From: Pseudomonadota bacterium
Lineage (GTDB): Bacteria; Bdellovibrionota; Bacteriovoracia; Bacteriovoracales; Bacteriovoracaceae
NCBI GenBank assembly: GCA_027487515.1
Contig: JAIYDL010000022.1
Location: 1-64,000 of the forward strand
Reading direction: 5' to 3'
Length of the DNA: 64,000 nt
Part shown: one piece after another, positions 8,807 to 17,153 of the stretch
How the letters are laid out: each line of letters begins with the position of its first letter
How positions within the stretch are numbered: position 1 is the first letter of the stretch
The notes under the pieces: generated by a model
The model's input: only the letters and a program-made list of their open reading frames with translations
Database searches by the model: none
What the model was told of the DNA's origin: nothing
Made by a program: the position numbers and the translations under genes

Positions 8807-8905
8807 AGGCCCCGAGGTAAGAATTTAGTCACAAATAAGAAGGTACTCCAGATTCACCTTTCCTTCAAGAAATGGCAGAATGGAGTGACTATAAAAGGAG
8901 TCCTC

Positions 8906-10450
8906 ATGCAAATTAAGCTCGACACGATCGGTGACCTTTTCCTCGGCGCTGACCTCAAGATTCTCACCGCCTTCCAGAAGGCCGCCGCCTCCACAAAGGG
9001 AAAGACCAAGGTCTCCGAAGGGAAAGAGACTTCGGTCTCCATCGAACACTGGAGCGACCAAGGCCTCAGGGAGGAATTCCACAACCTCCGTGCCGCGAAG
9101 ACCTTCAAAGCGGCAAAGGATGACACACTGTCGTTCACGGGAGCAACCGGAGAAACCGTCTGGGTCATGGGCCTCGGCGATAAAACGAAGGCCTCGCCTG
9201 AGGACATCCGGAAGGCCGTGGCAAAACTCTTTAAAACCGCGAAGGCGTCGAAGTACACGTCCGTCGCCTTCGACGTGCCCGGGTTTAACGTCGTTCGCGA
9301 CGAAGTTCTCACCGCCCAGCTCATCGCCGAAGCTGCTCTCCTCACGGACTACACGTTTGATAAGTACAAGTCCAAGCGGCCCGAGGTGATCGAGGTCACT
9401 CTCGTTCTGGGTCACGTCGAGAAGAAGAACAAGGCCAAGGTTGAAAAGGCCCTCGAATCTACGTGGAACATCTGCGGCTCGATCGATGTGGCCAAGGACC
9501 TCGTCAACGAAGCGCCGAACGTGCTCCACTCCGAAGAGTACGCCCGCCGGTTAGAAGCCGACGTGAAGAAAAACCTCAAAGGCGTGAAGGTTAAAATTCT
9601 CAACAAGGCGCAGATCCAGAAAGAGAAGATGGGAATGTTTCTCTCGGTGAACGCAGGCTCGGCGTTCGAGCCGCGGCTCGTGCATCTGACCTACGAGCCA
9701 GCGAAGGCCACGGCGAAGACAAAGCACATCGCCCTCGTCGGAAAAGGGATCACCTTCGATACCGGCGGCTACTGCATCAAGCCGGGCACGAGCATGGCCG
9801 GGATGAAAAATGACATGGGTGGGTCCGCCACAGTCTACGGGGCCTTCAGGGCAGCAGTGCTCGAGAAGGCGCCGGTGAAAATCACCTGCATCCTCGCTAT
9901 CACGGACAACGCCATTAACGAGCACGCCACGGTGCCGGACGCCATCGTCACCGCTCGCAACGGCAAGACCGTTGAGATCCTTAATACGGACGCTGAAGGA
10001 CGCCTGATCCTCGGAGACGTGCTTGACTACGCCTGTGACCAGGGCCCCGACTACATCATCGACGCTGCGACTCTCACGGGTGCCTGTTTGGTGGCCCTCG
10101 GGAACCAGGTCTGCGCCGTCCTCGGAAACGATCAGAAGTGGATCGAGGAAATCCTCAAGGCGGCGAAGGCGAGCGACGAGTACATGTGGCAGTTGCCGAT
10201 CATCAACGAGTGGCGCCAGGACATCAAGTCGAAGATCGCCGACATCAAGAACATCGGCACACCGATGCGCGCGGGCACGGCGATCGGTGCGGCCTTCCTC
10301 GAAGAGTTCATCAAGAACGACGTCAAATGGGCACACCTCGATGTCGCTGGAGTCGTGGACGGTCAGTCGCACCTTCCTTACTGTCCGGCGCACGGAGCTT
10401 CGGGGCTCATCGTGCGGACCCTGACTCATCTCTTAGTGAATGCCAAGTAA
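8906..10450 (+). CDS. pepA: Leucyl aminopeptidase (M17 family)
   Basis: 514 residues. An N-terminal macro-like domain (about 1-175) precedes the catalytic domain carrying VGKGITFDTGGYCIKPG with KNDMGG (metal ligands and active Lys) and the M17 signature NTDAEGRLILGD. These are di-metal aminopeptidases releasing N-terminal residues in the cytoplasm, often hexameric. The start is ATG 8906, supported by AAAAGGAG five bases upstream; the same frame is open further upstream, but that part lies next to the lptF start and has no coding character. The 3' end overlaps trmL by 11 bases, implying translational coupling. Confidence 0.93.
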   Translation: MQIKLDTIGDLFLGADLKILTAFQKAAASTKGKTKVSEGKETSVSIEHWSDQGLREEFHNLRAAKTFKAAKDDTLSFTGATGETVWVMGLGDKTKASPEDIRKAVAKLFKTAKASKYTSVAFDVPGFNVVRDEVLTAQLIAEAALLTDYTFDKYKSKRPEVIEVTLVLGHVEKKNKAKVEKALESTWNICGSIDVAKDLVNEAPNVLHSEEYARRLEADVKKNLKGVKVKILNKAQIQKEKMGMFLSVNAGSAFEPRLVHLTYEPAKATAKTKHIALVGKGITFDTGGYCIKPGTSMAGMKNDMGGSATVYGAFRAAVLEKAPVKITCILAITDNAINEHATVPDAIVTARNGKTVEILNTDAEGRLILGDVLDYACDQGPDYIIDAATLTGACLVALGNQVCAVLGNDQKWIEEILKAAKASDEYMWQLPIINEWRQDIKSKIADIKNIGTPMRAGTAIGAAFLEEFIKNDVKWAHLDVAGVVDGQSHLPYCPAHGASGLIVRTLTHLLVNAK

Positions 10451-10904
10451 GTTTAAGCTCGTCCTTTTTGCGCCCGAGATTCCCGGAAACACCGGGAGCA
10501 TCGGGCGCACTTGTGTCGCGCTGGACCTGGAGCTGATTCTCATCAGACCCTACGGGTTCGAGATCGACGAGAAAGCGGTTCGGCGCGCCGGGCTTGATTA
10601 CTGGAAGCACGTGAAGCTCCGAGAGTTCGACTCCTGGGACGATTTCCTGGCCCGGGAAATGCCCCTTCGAGAGAAGCTTCTGTTCTTTGAGAACACAGGA
10701 GCGAAGCTTCACTACGACGCACCCTACGCCCCTGACTGCTACCTCATCTTCGGGGGGGAAACTCGGGGCTTCCCGAGGGAGATCGAGGAAAAATTTTCTC
10801 ACCAAATGTATCAGCTCCCCATGTTTTCAACGGAGATCCGATCCCTGAATCTCTCGAACGTGGCGACGGCGGTTGCCTACGAGTGTCTGCGCCATCTCCT
10901 CTAG
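10440..10904 (+). CDS. trmL: tRNA (cytidine/uridine-34-2'-O)-methyltransferase TrmL (SPOUT family)
   Basis: 154 residues, the usual TrmL length. SPOUT motifs are clear: motif 1 APEIPGNTGSIGRTC near the N-terminus, motif 2 LIFGGETRGFP and motif 3 IRSLNLSNVATAVAYE at the C-terminal trefoil knot. TrmL methylates the wobble ribose of leucine tRNAs using SAM. It overlaps the end of pepA by 11 bases. Its stop is directly followed, with no gap, by the stop of convergent mtgA. Confidence 0.93.
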   Translation: MPSKFKLVLFAPEIPGNTGSIGRTCVALDLELILIRPYGFEIDEKAVRRAGLDYWKHVKLREFDSWDDFLAREMPLREKLLFFENTGAKLHYDAPYAPDCYLIFGGETRGFPREIEEKFSHQMYQLPMFSTEIRSLNLSNVATAVAYECLRHLL

Positions 10905-11681
10905 TCAGAGCTCCCAGTCGAGCTTCCGAAGAACTTCCCTGGCGTATTCCTGCGGCGTGAGAACCTTGGCCATTCTGAGCTTTTCTAAGATGGCATCCAT
11001 CCGCTTCCTTGCAAATCGAGTGAGCTTCTTTTTCCGGAAGGACACCGAGTAGCGCTTGGGACCCGGGAGGAGCATGGCGAGGAATGCGCTTTCTCGTGGA
11101 TTCAGCTCCGCTGGCCTCTTTCGAAAATAGAACGCCGCTGCAGCACTGATGCCGTAGACTTCAGGGCCGAACTCGATGACATTGAGGTAAATCTCAAGGA
11201 TCTGATTCTTCGTCAGCGTCGCTTCGACTTTGTGGGTAAGGACCGCCTCGCGGATCTTGCGCCAAAGGCTGCGCTCGTGCGAGAGGTAGAGATTCTTCAC
11301 GAGCTGCTGAGAGATCGTGCTCGCCCCGCGGAACTTCCCGCCGGTGAGCATATCCCCGATGGCGGCCTTGATTTGGGCCAGATCGAGGCCTTGGTGCTGG
11401 TAGAAACTCCAGTCCTCGGACAAAACAATGGCCCATTTGGCATAGCGAGAGATTGCCGTCAGGCCCACCCAGGAGCGAGGTCGTGCCGTTCGGAGCTCGT
11501 AGGTAACCGAGTCTTTCTTGACGATGGTATGGGGGTAGTGAGTCTTGAGCTGGGCGACGTCTTGGGAAGAGTAGATCCCGGCGAGCGTCAGAAGCACACC
11601 GATGAAGACGGCCATGACGAAGAGGCCAAGTCGCCACCCTGTCCGGAGTTTTTTAAAGCTTACTGGTGTGAGAGTGCTCAT
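10905..11681 (-). CDS. mtgA: Monofunctional peptidoglycan glycosyltransferase (GT51)
   Basis: 258 residues. One N-terminal TM (about 12-34) anchors a periplasmic GT51 domain: LSEDWSFYQHQGLD (catalytic Glu motif 1), GASTISQQLVKNLYLS (motif 2), KNQILEIYLNVIEFG (motif 4) and the AFYFRKRPAELNPRESAFLA segment. It polymerises lipid II glycan chains. There is no transpeptidase domain, so it is MtgA rather than a class-A PBP. The frame is open 231 bases further upstream, but that part is antisense to rlmC. ATG 11681 lies just before the TM and only 21 bases from the divergent rlmC start. Confidence 0.88.
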   Translation of the reverse strand: MSTLTPVSFKKLRTGWRLGLFVMAVFIGVLLTLAGIYSSQDVAQLKTHYPHTIVKKDSVTYELRTARPRSWVGLTAISRYAKWAIVLSEDWSFYQHQGLDLAQIKAAIGDMLTGGKFRGASTISQQLVKNLYLSHERSLWRKIREAVLTHKVEATLTKNQILEIYLNVIEFGPEVYGISAAAAFYFRKRPAELNPRESAFLAMLLPGPKRYSVSFRKKKLTRFARKRMDAILEKLRMAKVLTPQEYAREVLRKLDWEL

Positions 11682-11702
11682 GTGTCGGTATGATAATAAC
11701 CG

Positions 11703-12848
11703 ATGAAGACTTTTTGCAGATATTTTAATGAAGGCGTTTGCCGCTCCTGTGATCAACTCGGAATAGAGTATGGCCTTCAGCTGAGACGGAAGGAAGCGAT
11801 CCTCTGCGAGGCACTCGGAGCGCTCGCACCGGTGAAGCTCTTGCCCTCCGTGCCCTCCCCGCTTCAGGGCTTCAGAAACAAGGCTAAATTCATTGTGACT
11901 GGAGAAGCTCAAGCTCCCGTCATCGGATTACTCGGTCAGGAATCTCCGGACCAAGGGCGGGAGCTCCTCCAATGCCCGCTGCACGTCGCAGAGATTAATG
12001 CCTGTCTTCCGACGGTGAAAGAATTCATCACACTCGCGAACCTGGTCCCGTATAAGATTTCGGAGCGCAGGGGTGAACTCAAGGGCCTCATCTTTTTCCT
12101 TTCTCCAGAGACGCGCTCGCTGTACCTGCGATTTGTCCTCCGCTCCAAGGAGTCCTTAGACCGGCTCCGGAAACACCAAAGCTTTCTCATGGATCGAGTG
12201 CCCGGTCTGACGTGCCTCTCGGCGACGATCCAACCGGTTCATAAGGCGGTCTTAGAGGGCGAAGAGGAGATCTTCCTGACGGAGGCGACCTCGATTCCAC
12301 ATCGGCTTGGCCCGGTCACACTGGGAATGGATCCTCGCGCGTTCGTGCAAACGAATCAAGCCATCGCGGGTGAACTCTACCGGACTGCTGCGGAGTGGGT
12401 CCGAGCTTCCCCCGGGGATCGGTTTCTGGAACTTTTCTGTGGCCTGGGTGCGTTTAGCTTTTTCAGTGCCCCGTATGTCTCAGAAGGACTTGGGATAGAG
12501 CTGAATGGGGACGCCGTCATCGCGGCGAATCGATCGGCCACCGACCTCGGACTTCACCAGCTCAAATTCAAAGAGGCCAACGCGGAGAAAGTCGGAGATG
12601 AGCTCAAGGCCTTTGCTGCGGACATCATCCTCGTGAATCCTCCACGCCGAGGGATCGGCACAGCTTCTGAACTCCTTCTCGCGGCGAGGCCTCAGACGAT
12701 TCTTTATTCGAGCTGTGACTACACGAGCCTCGCCATGGATCTTCTCAAGCTCTCAAGCGGGTATGAAGTCGAAGCGGCCCAGATCTTCGACATGTTCCCG
12801 CACACCTCGCACTTCGAGACCTTGGTGAGACTCCGCCGCAGGAGCTAG
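11703..12848 (+). CDS. rlmC: 23S rRNA (uracil-747-C5)-methyltransferase RlmC
   Basis: 381 residues. The [4Fe-4S] Cys set C5, C13, C16 (FCRYFNEGVCRSCDQ) and C91 (LLQCPLH) and the following QGFRNKAKFIVTG match E. coli RlmC (RumB) closely. Further marks: KRGELK-like region RRGELKG, FVLRS, AFVQTNQAIAGELYRTA, the SAM loop LELFCGLGAFS, VNPPRRGIG, catalytic YSSCD and FDMFPHTSHFE. It makes m5U747 in 23S rRNA without needing the TRAM domain. The start codon has no clear Shine-Dalgarno; TATGAT/GATAAT hexamers lie 5-8 bases upstream. The stop overlaps the LapC-like gene in a CTAG. Confidence 0.94.
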   Translation: MKTFCRYFNEGVCRSCDQLGIEYGLQLRRKEAILCEALGALAPVKLLPSVPSPLQGFRNKAKFIVTGEAQAPVIGLLGQESPDQGRELLQCPLHVAEINACLPTVKEFITLANLVPYKISERRGELKGLIFFLSPETRSLYLRFVLRSKESLDRLRKHQSFLMDRVPGLTCLSATIQPVHKAVLEGEEEIFLTEATSIPHRLGPVTLGMDPRAFVQTNQAIAGELYRTAAEWVRASPGDRFLELFCGLGAFSFFSAPYVSEGLGIELNGDAVIAANRSATDLGLHQLKFKEANAEKVGDELKAFAADIILVNPPRRGIGTASELLLAARPQTILYSSCDYTSLAMDLLKLSSGYEVEAAQIFDMFPHTSHFETLVRLRRRS

Positions 12849-14377
12849 TTCGGGCGGTTGAACTTGGTCATAAGCTTGAGGCCAGCGAAGATGAGCTCGA
12901 AGCGCGCGTTCGTCACGGGCGCAGAAACTTTGCCACTCGTCACAGAGATGACAGTATCCTTCCGGACATCAACAATCCGAAACTCGTCGGTTCCGCTCAC
13001 GAGGATCCAATCACGCTCCTTTTTCTCAAGCGGCTCCCCTACGCTCGCTGCTTTGAAGGCCTTCTTGCAAGACCAGATCCGCTGCATGAAAGACGGGAGC
13101 ACATCGTACTGTGAGGTCAGGTGGTTAAAATCCGCGGCCTTCCGCTCCGGAGTCACCCAGAGGAGCGGAACGTAGGATCCGCTCGCACCCGGGAAGGCCC
13201 CTGTGAGTAAGACGTGCGTGTTTCGAAGGAGCTCCTCTCTCTGAAGGTCCACGATGACCTGATGGATGAGCTTATCCGCTTCTAGCGACCTCTGGCTCAA
13301 GACCACAGACAAGAAGTACGGTTGCTGTTCGCCGCCAGAACGATTGGTGAGCCAGGTTCGAAAACGAGACATCGTTTGAACATCCTCGGATGCGTCTCCC
13401 ACGGTGGATTTCCCCGTATCAAGAGTGACGACCTCGTACCTCCGATCTTTGAGTTCCCGGAGGAGGGCGGGCCTAGCGTTCGTGTCGAGAGAGGACTTGT
13501 AGGATGCAGGCACAGAATAAAGAAGGGAGAAGAGTCCACCCTCGATGTTCGTGGCGACGGCCATGTTGGTATTGAAGCTCAGCGCGTGCCGCTTCATGTG
13601 AAAGGTCTGGGGCATGAGCTCAGGGGTGTAGTCGGTCGTGCTCCATTCGCGGAGGACGATCATCACGACATTGGGATTTTGTTTTCCCTGACACACGAGA
13701 TTGTCTGAGGGGTAGTAGAACCGTCGGTTGTCATGAAAGTCCCGCGGAGGTCGAGGAAGATTGAAGTTAAGCGGAAACATGTCAGCGAGCTTCGGATGGA
13801 TGTCGTTCGTCCGATGCAACACCTTACTTGTCACGAGGCTCAAGAGGATAAGGAGGAGGTACCAGTTTCGGATCGGGTTGCTGAATCGACCAGACATGTA
13901 GCGCCAGAGAACCTCACCGCGGACCCAAAGGAAGACGCTCATGACCAAGGCACCGGTCGTAAGGACCATCATTCCGGCGCCAGAACCAATCAGGTGATGG
14001 ATGCCTTGTTCGGCGAGGAGCTTTGATAGGTAACTGTAGATGTGTAAATGGAAGCTCGAAAACGAGAGAGCATCGACGAAGATAAAGAGGTTCAGCGCTA
14101 AGATCAGGAGTAGGGCCCAGATCCGAGAAACGTAGTAACTCGGAAGGACCAAAATCACTGGGCAAAAGAGGAGGAAGTAGAGGGCCGCATTGAGAAGACC
14201 CATGTGCCCGATGTACGTCACAAAAAGATAGATCCAATCGATCTGCGTTTCAGGAAGAATGAAACTCCGGAGATAGAGAAGAGCGATGAGGCAGGAAAAT
14301 GGCCAGGAGAGGCCAAAGAAGATCTGTCTCCCCCAAGCGAGAGTAAACTTGCGACGATTCATCGAATTTTTTATCAT
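12845..14377 (-). CDS. lapC: LapC/YejM (PbgA)-like inner-membrane sulfatase-fold protein
   Basis: 510 residues. About five TM helices in the first 190 residues resemble the DUF3413 region of E. coli YejM (YLFVTYIGHMGLLNAALYF and SFSSFHLHIYSYL align well with its YSYLSIVGH and RFHLHLN parts). The periplasmic domain starts with PNVVMIVLREWS and has a shortened, degenerate alkaline-phosphatase fold: the expected metal-site motifs are not evident, as in YejM, which is a non-enzymatic regulator of LpxC/LPS synthesis. Function here is inferred from that likeness. Start uncertain: Met1 or Met6 (14362); AAGGG directly abuts Met1. Confidence 0.66.
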   Translation of the reverse strand: MIKNSMNRRKFTLAWGRQIFFGLSWPFSCLIALLYLRSFILPETQIDWIYLFVTYIGHMGLLNAALYFLLFCPVILVLPSYYVSRIWALLLILALNLFIFVDALSFSSFHLHIYSYLSKLLAEQGIHHLIGSGAGMMVLTTGALVMSVFLWVRGEVLWRYMSGRFSNPIRNWYLLLILLSLVTSKVLHRTNDIHPKLADMFPLNFNLPRPPRDFHDNRRFYYPSDNLVCQGKQNPNVVMIVLREWSTTDYTPELMPQTFHMKRHALSFNTNMAVATNIEGGLFSLLYSVPASYKSSLDTNARPALLRELKDRRYEVVTLDTGKSTVGDASEDVQTMSRFRTWLTNRSGGEQQPYFLSVVLSQRSLEADKLIHQVIVDLQREELLRNTHVLLTGAFPGASGSYVPLLWVTPERKAADFNHLTSQYDVLPSFMQRIWSCKKAFKAASVGEPLEKKERDWILVSGTDEFRIVDVRKDTVISVTSGKVSAPVTNARFELIFAGLKLMTKFNRPN

Positions 14378-14457
14378 CCCTTAAGTTTAAACACACCCTA
14401 CCGCAATATCAATAACGCAACACTCTAAGTTCTGAGATTTTCAGGGAAGTCCGAAAA

Positions 14458-14477
14458 TTGTTTGATATACCAAACAA
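14458..14477. promoter_or_regulatory. 20-bp operator-like palindrome over the -35 of the small coiled-coil gene
   Basis: TTGTTTG (14458-14464), ATATAC, CAAACAA (14471-14477): perfect 7-base arms and only one mismatched pair within the centre. It covers the putative -35 hexamer TTGATA (14462-14467). The size and symmetry fit a dimeric helix-turn-helix repressor site; the regulator is unknown. Confidence 0.45.
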
Positions 14478-14489
14478 AGGTATTACTAT
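14462..14489 (+). promoter_or_regulatory. Candidate sigma-70 promoter for the small coiled-coil gene
   Basis: TTGATA (14462-14467), 16 bases, TACTAT (14484-14489). It lies 20 bases upstream of the start codon at 14509 and overlaps the palindrome at 14458-14477. Confidence 0.45.
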
Positions 14490-14508
14490 TGATACTCAGG
14501 AGGAAGAT

Positions 14509-14685
14509 ATGATCATTCAGCACTCGCTTAAAATCCTAGAACAGTTGGCAGAAATTGAAACGCTCATCAAAAAAGTTGAGCGCCTCATCGATGATGAAAA
14601 CCTACCGATCGAAAGGGAAAAATTACTTTGGGGGATTTTAAAGTGCCGGGAGCTTAGGCGCTCCCGGAGTCAGGATAAGGAGTGA
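14509..14685 (+). CDS. Small coiled-coil protein, unknown function
   Basis: 58 residues, highly charged, with hydrophobic residues spaced as in heptads (MIIQHSLKILEQLAEIETLI, then KKVERLI) and a basic Arg/Lys tail (RRSRSQDK). ATG 14509 is chosen because a perfect AGGAGG (14498-14503) stands five bases upstream; the same frame opens at a TTG at 14458 but that part holds the operator-like palindrome and promoter. It is a single-gene unit ending exactly where the convergent barrel gene ends. No family recognised; a small oligomerising or DNA/RNA-binding adaptor is possible. Confidence 0.68.
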   Translation: MIIQHSLKILEQLAEIETLIKKVERLIDDENLPIEREKLLWGILKCRELRRSRSQDKE

Positions 14686-15618
14686 TTAGAAAAGGAGATC
14701 AACTCCGATACCAAAGAAATCTTGGCGACGCTTGAGCGCGATACCGGAGCCATTCACCTCACGGTCGTAGCGTGCGTTACGGGCCATGTCGTAGCGGAAG
14801 CTTCCGATGAGTGTGTCGGTGATCAAGTACTTGGCCCGGAAAACGAAGTCGAGGTCAACGTGAGAAGGATCAACGATGCGATTAGAATCTGATTCCTGAT
14901 CAACCTCTCCGAGACGGGTTGCTTGTGCGGACATAAGGATCATGAACTCATTCACGGGACGGTACTGGTAGGTCGCACGCAGGTAGGTATCAAGAGAACT
15001 ATCGATGTCGTAGGTCTCATCATTTGACGATGCCTTCTGGACACGCTCGCCATCCTGGTGATAGGTAGCACCAGCGGCGAGTTGCCATTCATTGGCCTCG
15101 TTCCATTTCCGGCCCATGCGAGCATTCAATTCAAGGCCATTCCGGCCTGTGGAGAAATTCCCATCAGCGGAATCTTGACCCACCGAATAGCCTGTTTCAG
15201 CATCTTCGAGATTGATCCGAGCTACGGCCCCGAAATCCACGTTGTAGCGGTCAGTGTTTTGACTCATGAGTCGGTAGTTAGCAGCAAGGGTCGGAGCGGC
15301 GAAGCCGTCCTGTGAGAAAGCGGCGTTCGTGGTCGTCTTCAGGTCTTCCACTTCGCGATCGTAGGCATAATCGACGCCGAGGTAAACGTTGAGTCGATCG
15401 GTGATCCCGAACCCGAAGCGTGTCTCAGACAGGACTCCTCGCGTCTCCAGCTCGGAGCCCGTTTTCGGAGTTTCTTTGTAAAAGGTCTGACTCAAATCTT
15501 GAGATAGATTGAACTGCCCCTGTTTAAGAAAGTAATTTACATCACCGAACTTCAACTCTTCAGCAGCGTGGGACGAAGACACGGCCAAGAAAGCGGCCAC
15601 CGCAAACAATTTTCTCAT
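14686..15618 (-). CDS. Outer-membrane beta-barrel protein, unknown function
   Basis: 310 residues. Signal peptide MRKLFAVAAFLAVSSSHA, then alternating beta-strand sequence rich in Tyr, Asp, Asn and Gly, ending with the barrel signal GIGVDLLF. The ATG at 15618 is preferred over an upstream in-frame start because AAGGAG lies eight bases before it and the signal peptide begins there. Probably a 12- to 14-stranded barrel; substrate unknown. A second barrel gene lies immediately upstream on the same strand but with a strong terminator between them, so this gene has its own promoter. Confidence 0.78.
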   Translation of the reverse strand: MRKLFAVAAFLAVSSSHAAEELKFGDVNYFLKQGQFNLSQDLSQTFYKETPKTGSELETRGVLSETRFGFGITDRLNVYLGVDYAYDREVEDLKTTTNAAFSQDGFAAPTLAANYRLMSQNTDRYNVDFGAVARINLEDAETGYSVGQDSADGNFSTGRNGLELNARMGRKWNEANEWQLAAGATYHQDGERVQKASSNDETYDIDSSLDTYLRATYQYRPVNEFMILMSAQATRLGEVDQESDSNRIVDPSHVDLDFVFRAKYLITDTLIGSFRYDMARNARYDREVNGSGIALKRRQDFFGIGVDLLF

Positions 15619-15719
15619 CGAGGAGACTCCTTGTGTTTCCGGTAAAGTGTACTCTTTCATTTCGAAAATAACTAATGGATTTTCCTGACAGAAGCATGGG
15701 GCCAAAAGGAACCGGGGCG

Positions 15720-15754
15720 AAAAAAAAGGGCCCGGGAAAACCGGGCCCCAAAAA
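15720..15754. terminator. Strong bidirectional intrinsic terminator
   Basis: Perfect GC hairpin GGGCCCGG-GAAAA-CCGGGCCC (15728-15748) flanked by eight A on the left and five A on the right of the plus strand; on the minus strand the hairpin is followed by eight U. It terminates the porin-like gene at 15773-16903. Confidence 0.9.
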
Positions 15755-15772
15755 TCTGATCTCTTGTGGAGA

Positions 15773-16903
15773 TTAGAAACGGTAAGTCATAGAGACGCGA
15801 GACATGAGGACGTCTGAACGGAGGGTACCAGAATCTGTTCCGTTAGCAGAAGAAGTTGTGCCTTGAGCAGAGTTACCGATAACACCGTCAACAGAGAGTT
15901 CGCCGAACTTCAGAGTCGCACCAGCGTTGATGATGGTTGCGTTCTGGATCGTGCGCTCGTTGTCTTTGTCTTCTTCAGAGCCCCAAACAACCGCGCCGAC
16001 AGAGCCGCGGAGTGTGAGCCAAGAAGTCGCTTCAGTTTCGAGACCGACAGTCACAGGAACCTGTGAAGTCTTGTACTCTTCGCAAAGTACAGCTGCTGTA
16101 CCAGTGCCGCAGTTACCAACACCGAAGTTGTTTGTTGAAGCGTCGTTTTCAACTTCGCTCATGAGGTAAGAAGCCTTCACGAAGAGGTTAGACTTATCGT
16201 TCAGGCGCTCAACGCGGCCGAGACCGATTTCGAGGCGCTTCAGACCGATGTCGTCTTTCTGAGTTGTGTTCTCAGCTTCGAAAGAACGGTAATCAGCGAA
16301 CACTGTGTTCCCTTCCCAAGCTTGAATCACACCGACTTGGTAGCCGAGGTCACCTTCGAACTTATCTCCATCAGTGCCTTTCGCGTTGTTGATGAGGTTA
16401 ACGTTACCGTAAGCCTGGAAGTCGCCCATGATAACACCGAGGCGAGTTCTCATAGACTCAGAAGAAAGAGGACCTGACTCGTCAGCAGTTTTAGCGTAAC
16501 CGAGGTTCGCGCCCCACTTCAGACCAGCGTCGCCACCGACGAACACGTCGATGTTGTTCTGCTCAGCTGCGCCTGTGAGGCCCGCACCTGTGCGGAGAGC
16601 GTTTGCAGTGTTAGAAGCGCCACCGAACTGAACGCCGTAAACCATGTTCCCCATGGCCTTGTAAACACCACCTTCTCCACGTGGAGAAGAAGCGTCATCA
16701 CCAGAGTTCTCAGTTCCGAACTCGTACGTCACGAGGTCTTTGTGGTTGTTGATCTGAGCAGCGTTCAACCAGATGTTCCGGTTGTCGTTGATGTACTGAG
16801 AGCCGTAGCTGTCTTCGCCGAGGGCCTGAAGACGTGCCTTAGTAGCGAAAGCCGGTGTTGCGAGAACAGCGAGTCCGAGTGCAACTGTTAGCTGTTTTTT
16901 CAT
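15773..16903 (-). CDS. Porin-like outer-membrane protein, probably abundant
   Basis: 376 residues. Signal peptide MKKQLTVALGLAVLATPAFA, then barrel-type sequence with many Asn/Asp/Gly turns and a C-terminal VSMTYRF barrel signal. It carries one Cys pair (NCGTGTAAVLCEE) that may form an extracellular disulfide. The codon choice and spacing look like a highly expressed gene: strong SD AAGGAG, a strong terminator and an AT-rich leader with a 17-base palindrome. Residues after the signal (RLQALGEDSYGSQYINDNRN, then IW) are a conserved-looking motif of a self-standing barrel family. Substrate unknown. Confidence 0.78.
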   Translation of the reverse strand: MKKQLTVALGLAVLATPAFATKARLQALGEDSYGSQYINDNRNIWLNAAQINNHKDLVTYEFGTENSGDDASSPRGEGGVYKAMGNMVYGVQFGGASNTANALRTGAGLTGAAEQNNIDVFVGGDAGLKWGANLGYAKTADESGPLSSESMRTRLGVIMGDFQAYGNVNLINNAKGTDGDKFEGDLGYQVGVIQAWEGNTVFADYRSFEAENTTQKDDIGLKRLEIGLGRVERLNDKSNLFVKASYLMSEVENDASTNNFGVGNCGTGTAAVLCEEYKTSQVPVTVGLETEATSWLTLRGSVGAVVWGSEEDKDNERTIQNATIINAGATLKFGELSVDGVIGNSAQGTTSSANGTDSGTLRSDVLMSRVSMTYRF

Positions 16904-16921
16904 GTGATCTCCTTGTTTAGT

Positions 16922-16938
16922 AATGACTAATAGTCATT
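16922..16938. promoter_or_regulatory. 17-bp perfect palindrome in the porin-like gene leader
   Basis: AATGACTA-A-TAGTCATT lies 19 bases upstream of the porin-like start codon, between the SD (AAGGAG) and the rest of the AT-rich leader. It could be a repressor operator or, in RNA, an 8-bp hairpin just upstream of the ribosome-binding site that controls stability or translation. Confidence 0.45.
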
Positions 16939-17097
16939 GTCTTTCATGGTTAACTAAAACGTTCACTAATTTGTAACTATAAGTCTCAACAACCTACGCT
17001 CCTTTGGCAATATTTTTTTAGCTCTTTAAGGACTAGATGTTGATCATTCGAGCATCAAAATTTTGACACTGTTTGCCCCTACCGCTTGGAAAAGAGC

Positions 17098-17128
17098 AAA
17101 AAAAAGCTGCTCCGAAGAGCAGCTTTTT
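17098..17128. terminator. Intrinsic terminator, bidirectional
   Basis: AAGCTGCTC-CGAA-GAGCAGCTT (17104-17125), a 9-bp stem with a stable tetraloop; the minus strand follows it with a U-run (plus-strand A 17098-17105) and the plus strand with TTTTT. It ends the barrel gene at 17154-17756. Confidence 0.9.
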
Positions 17129-17153
17129 AAACACCGTCAAAGTAAGAAAAAAC

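Noticed and set aside
9551-10429. Minus-strand open frame of 292 codons opposite pepA
   Set aside because: Antisense shadow; M17 signatures are on the plus strand.
11682-11912. N-terminal extension of the mtgA frame
   Set aside because: Lies antisense to rlmC, has no GT51 similarity and would place the TM anchor unusually deep; ATG 11681 is better.
14378-14457. Possible gene or RNA between the LapC-like gene and the 58-residue gene
   Set aside because: Only 80 AT-rich bases with no ORF or stable fold; it holds promoter elements.
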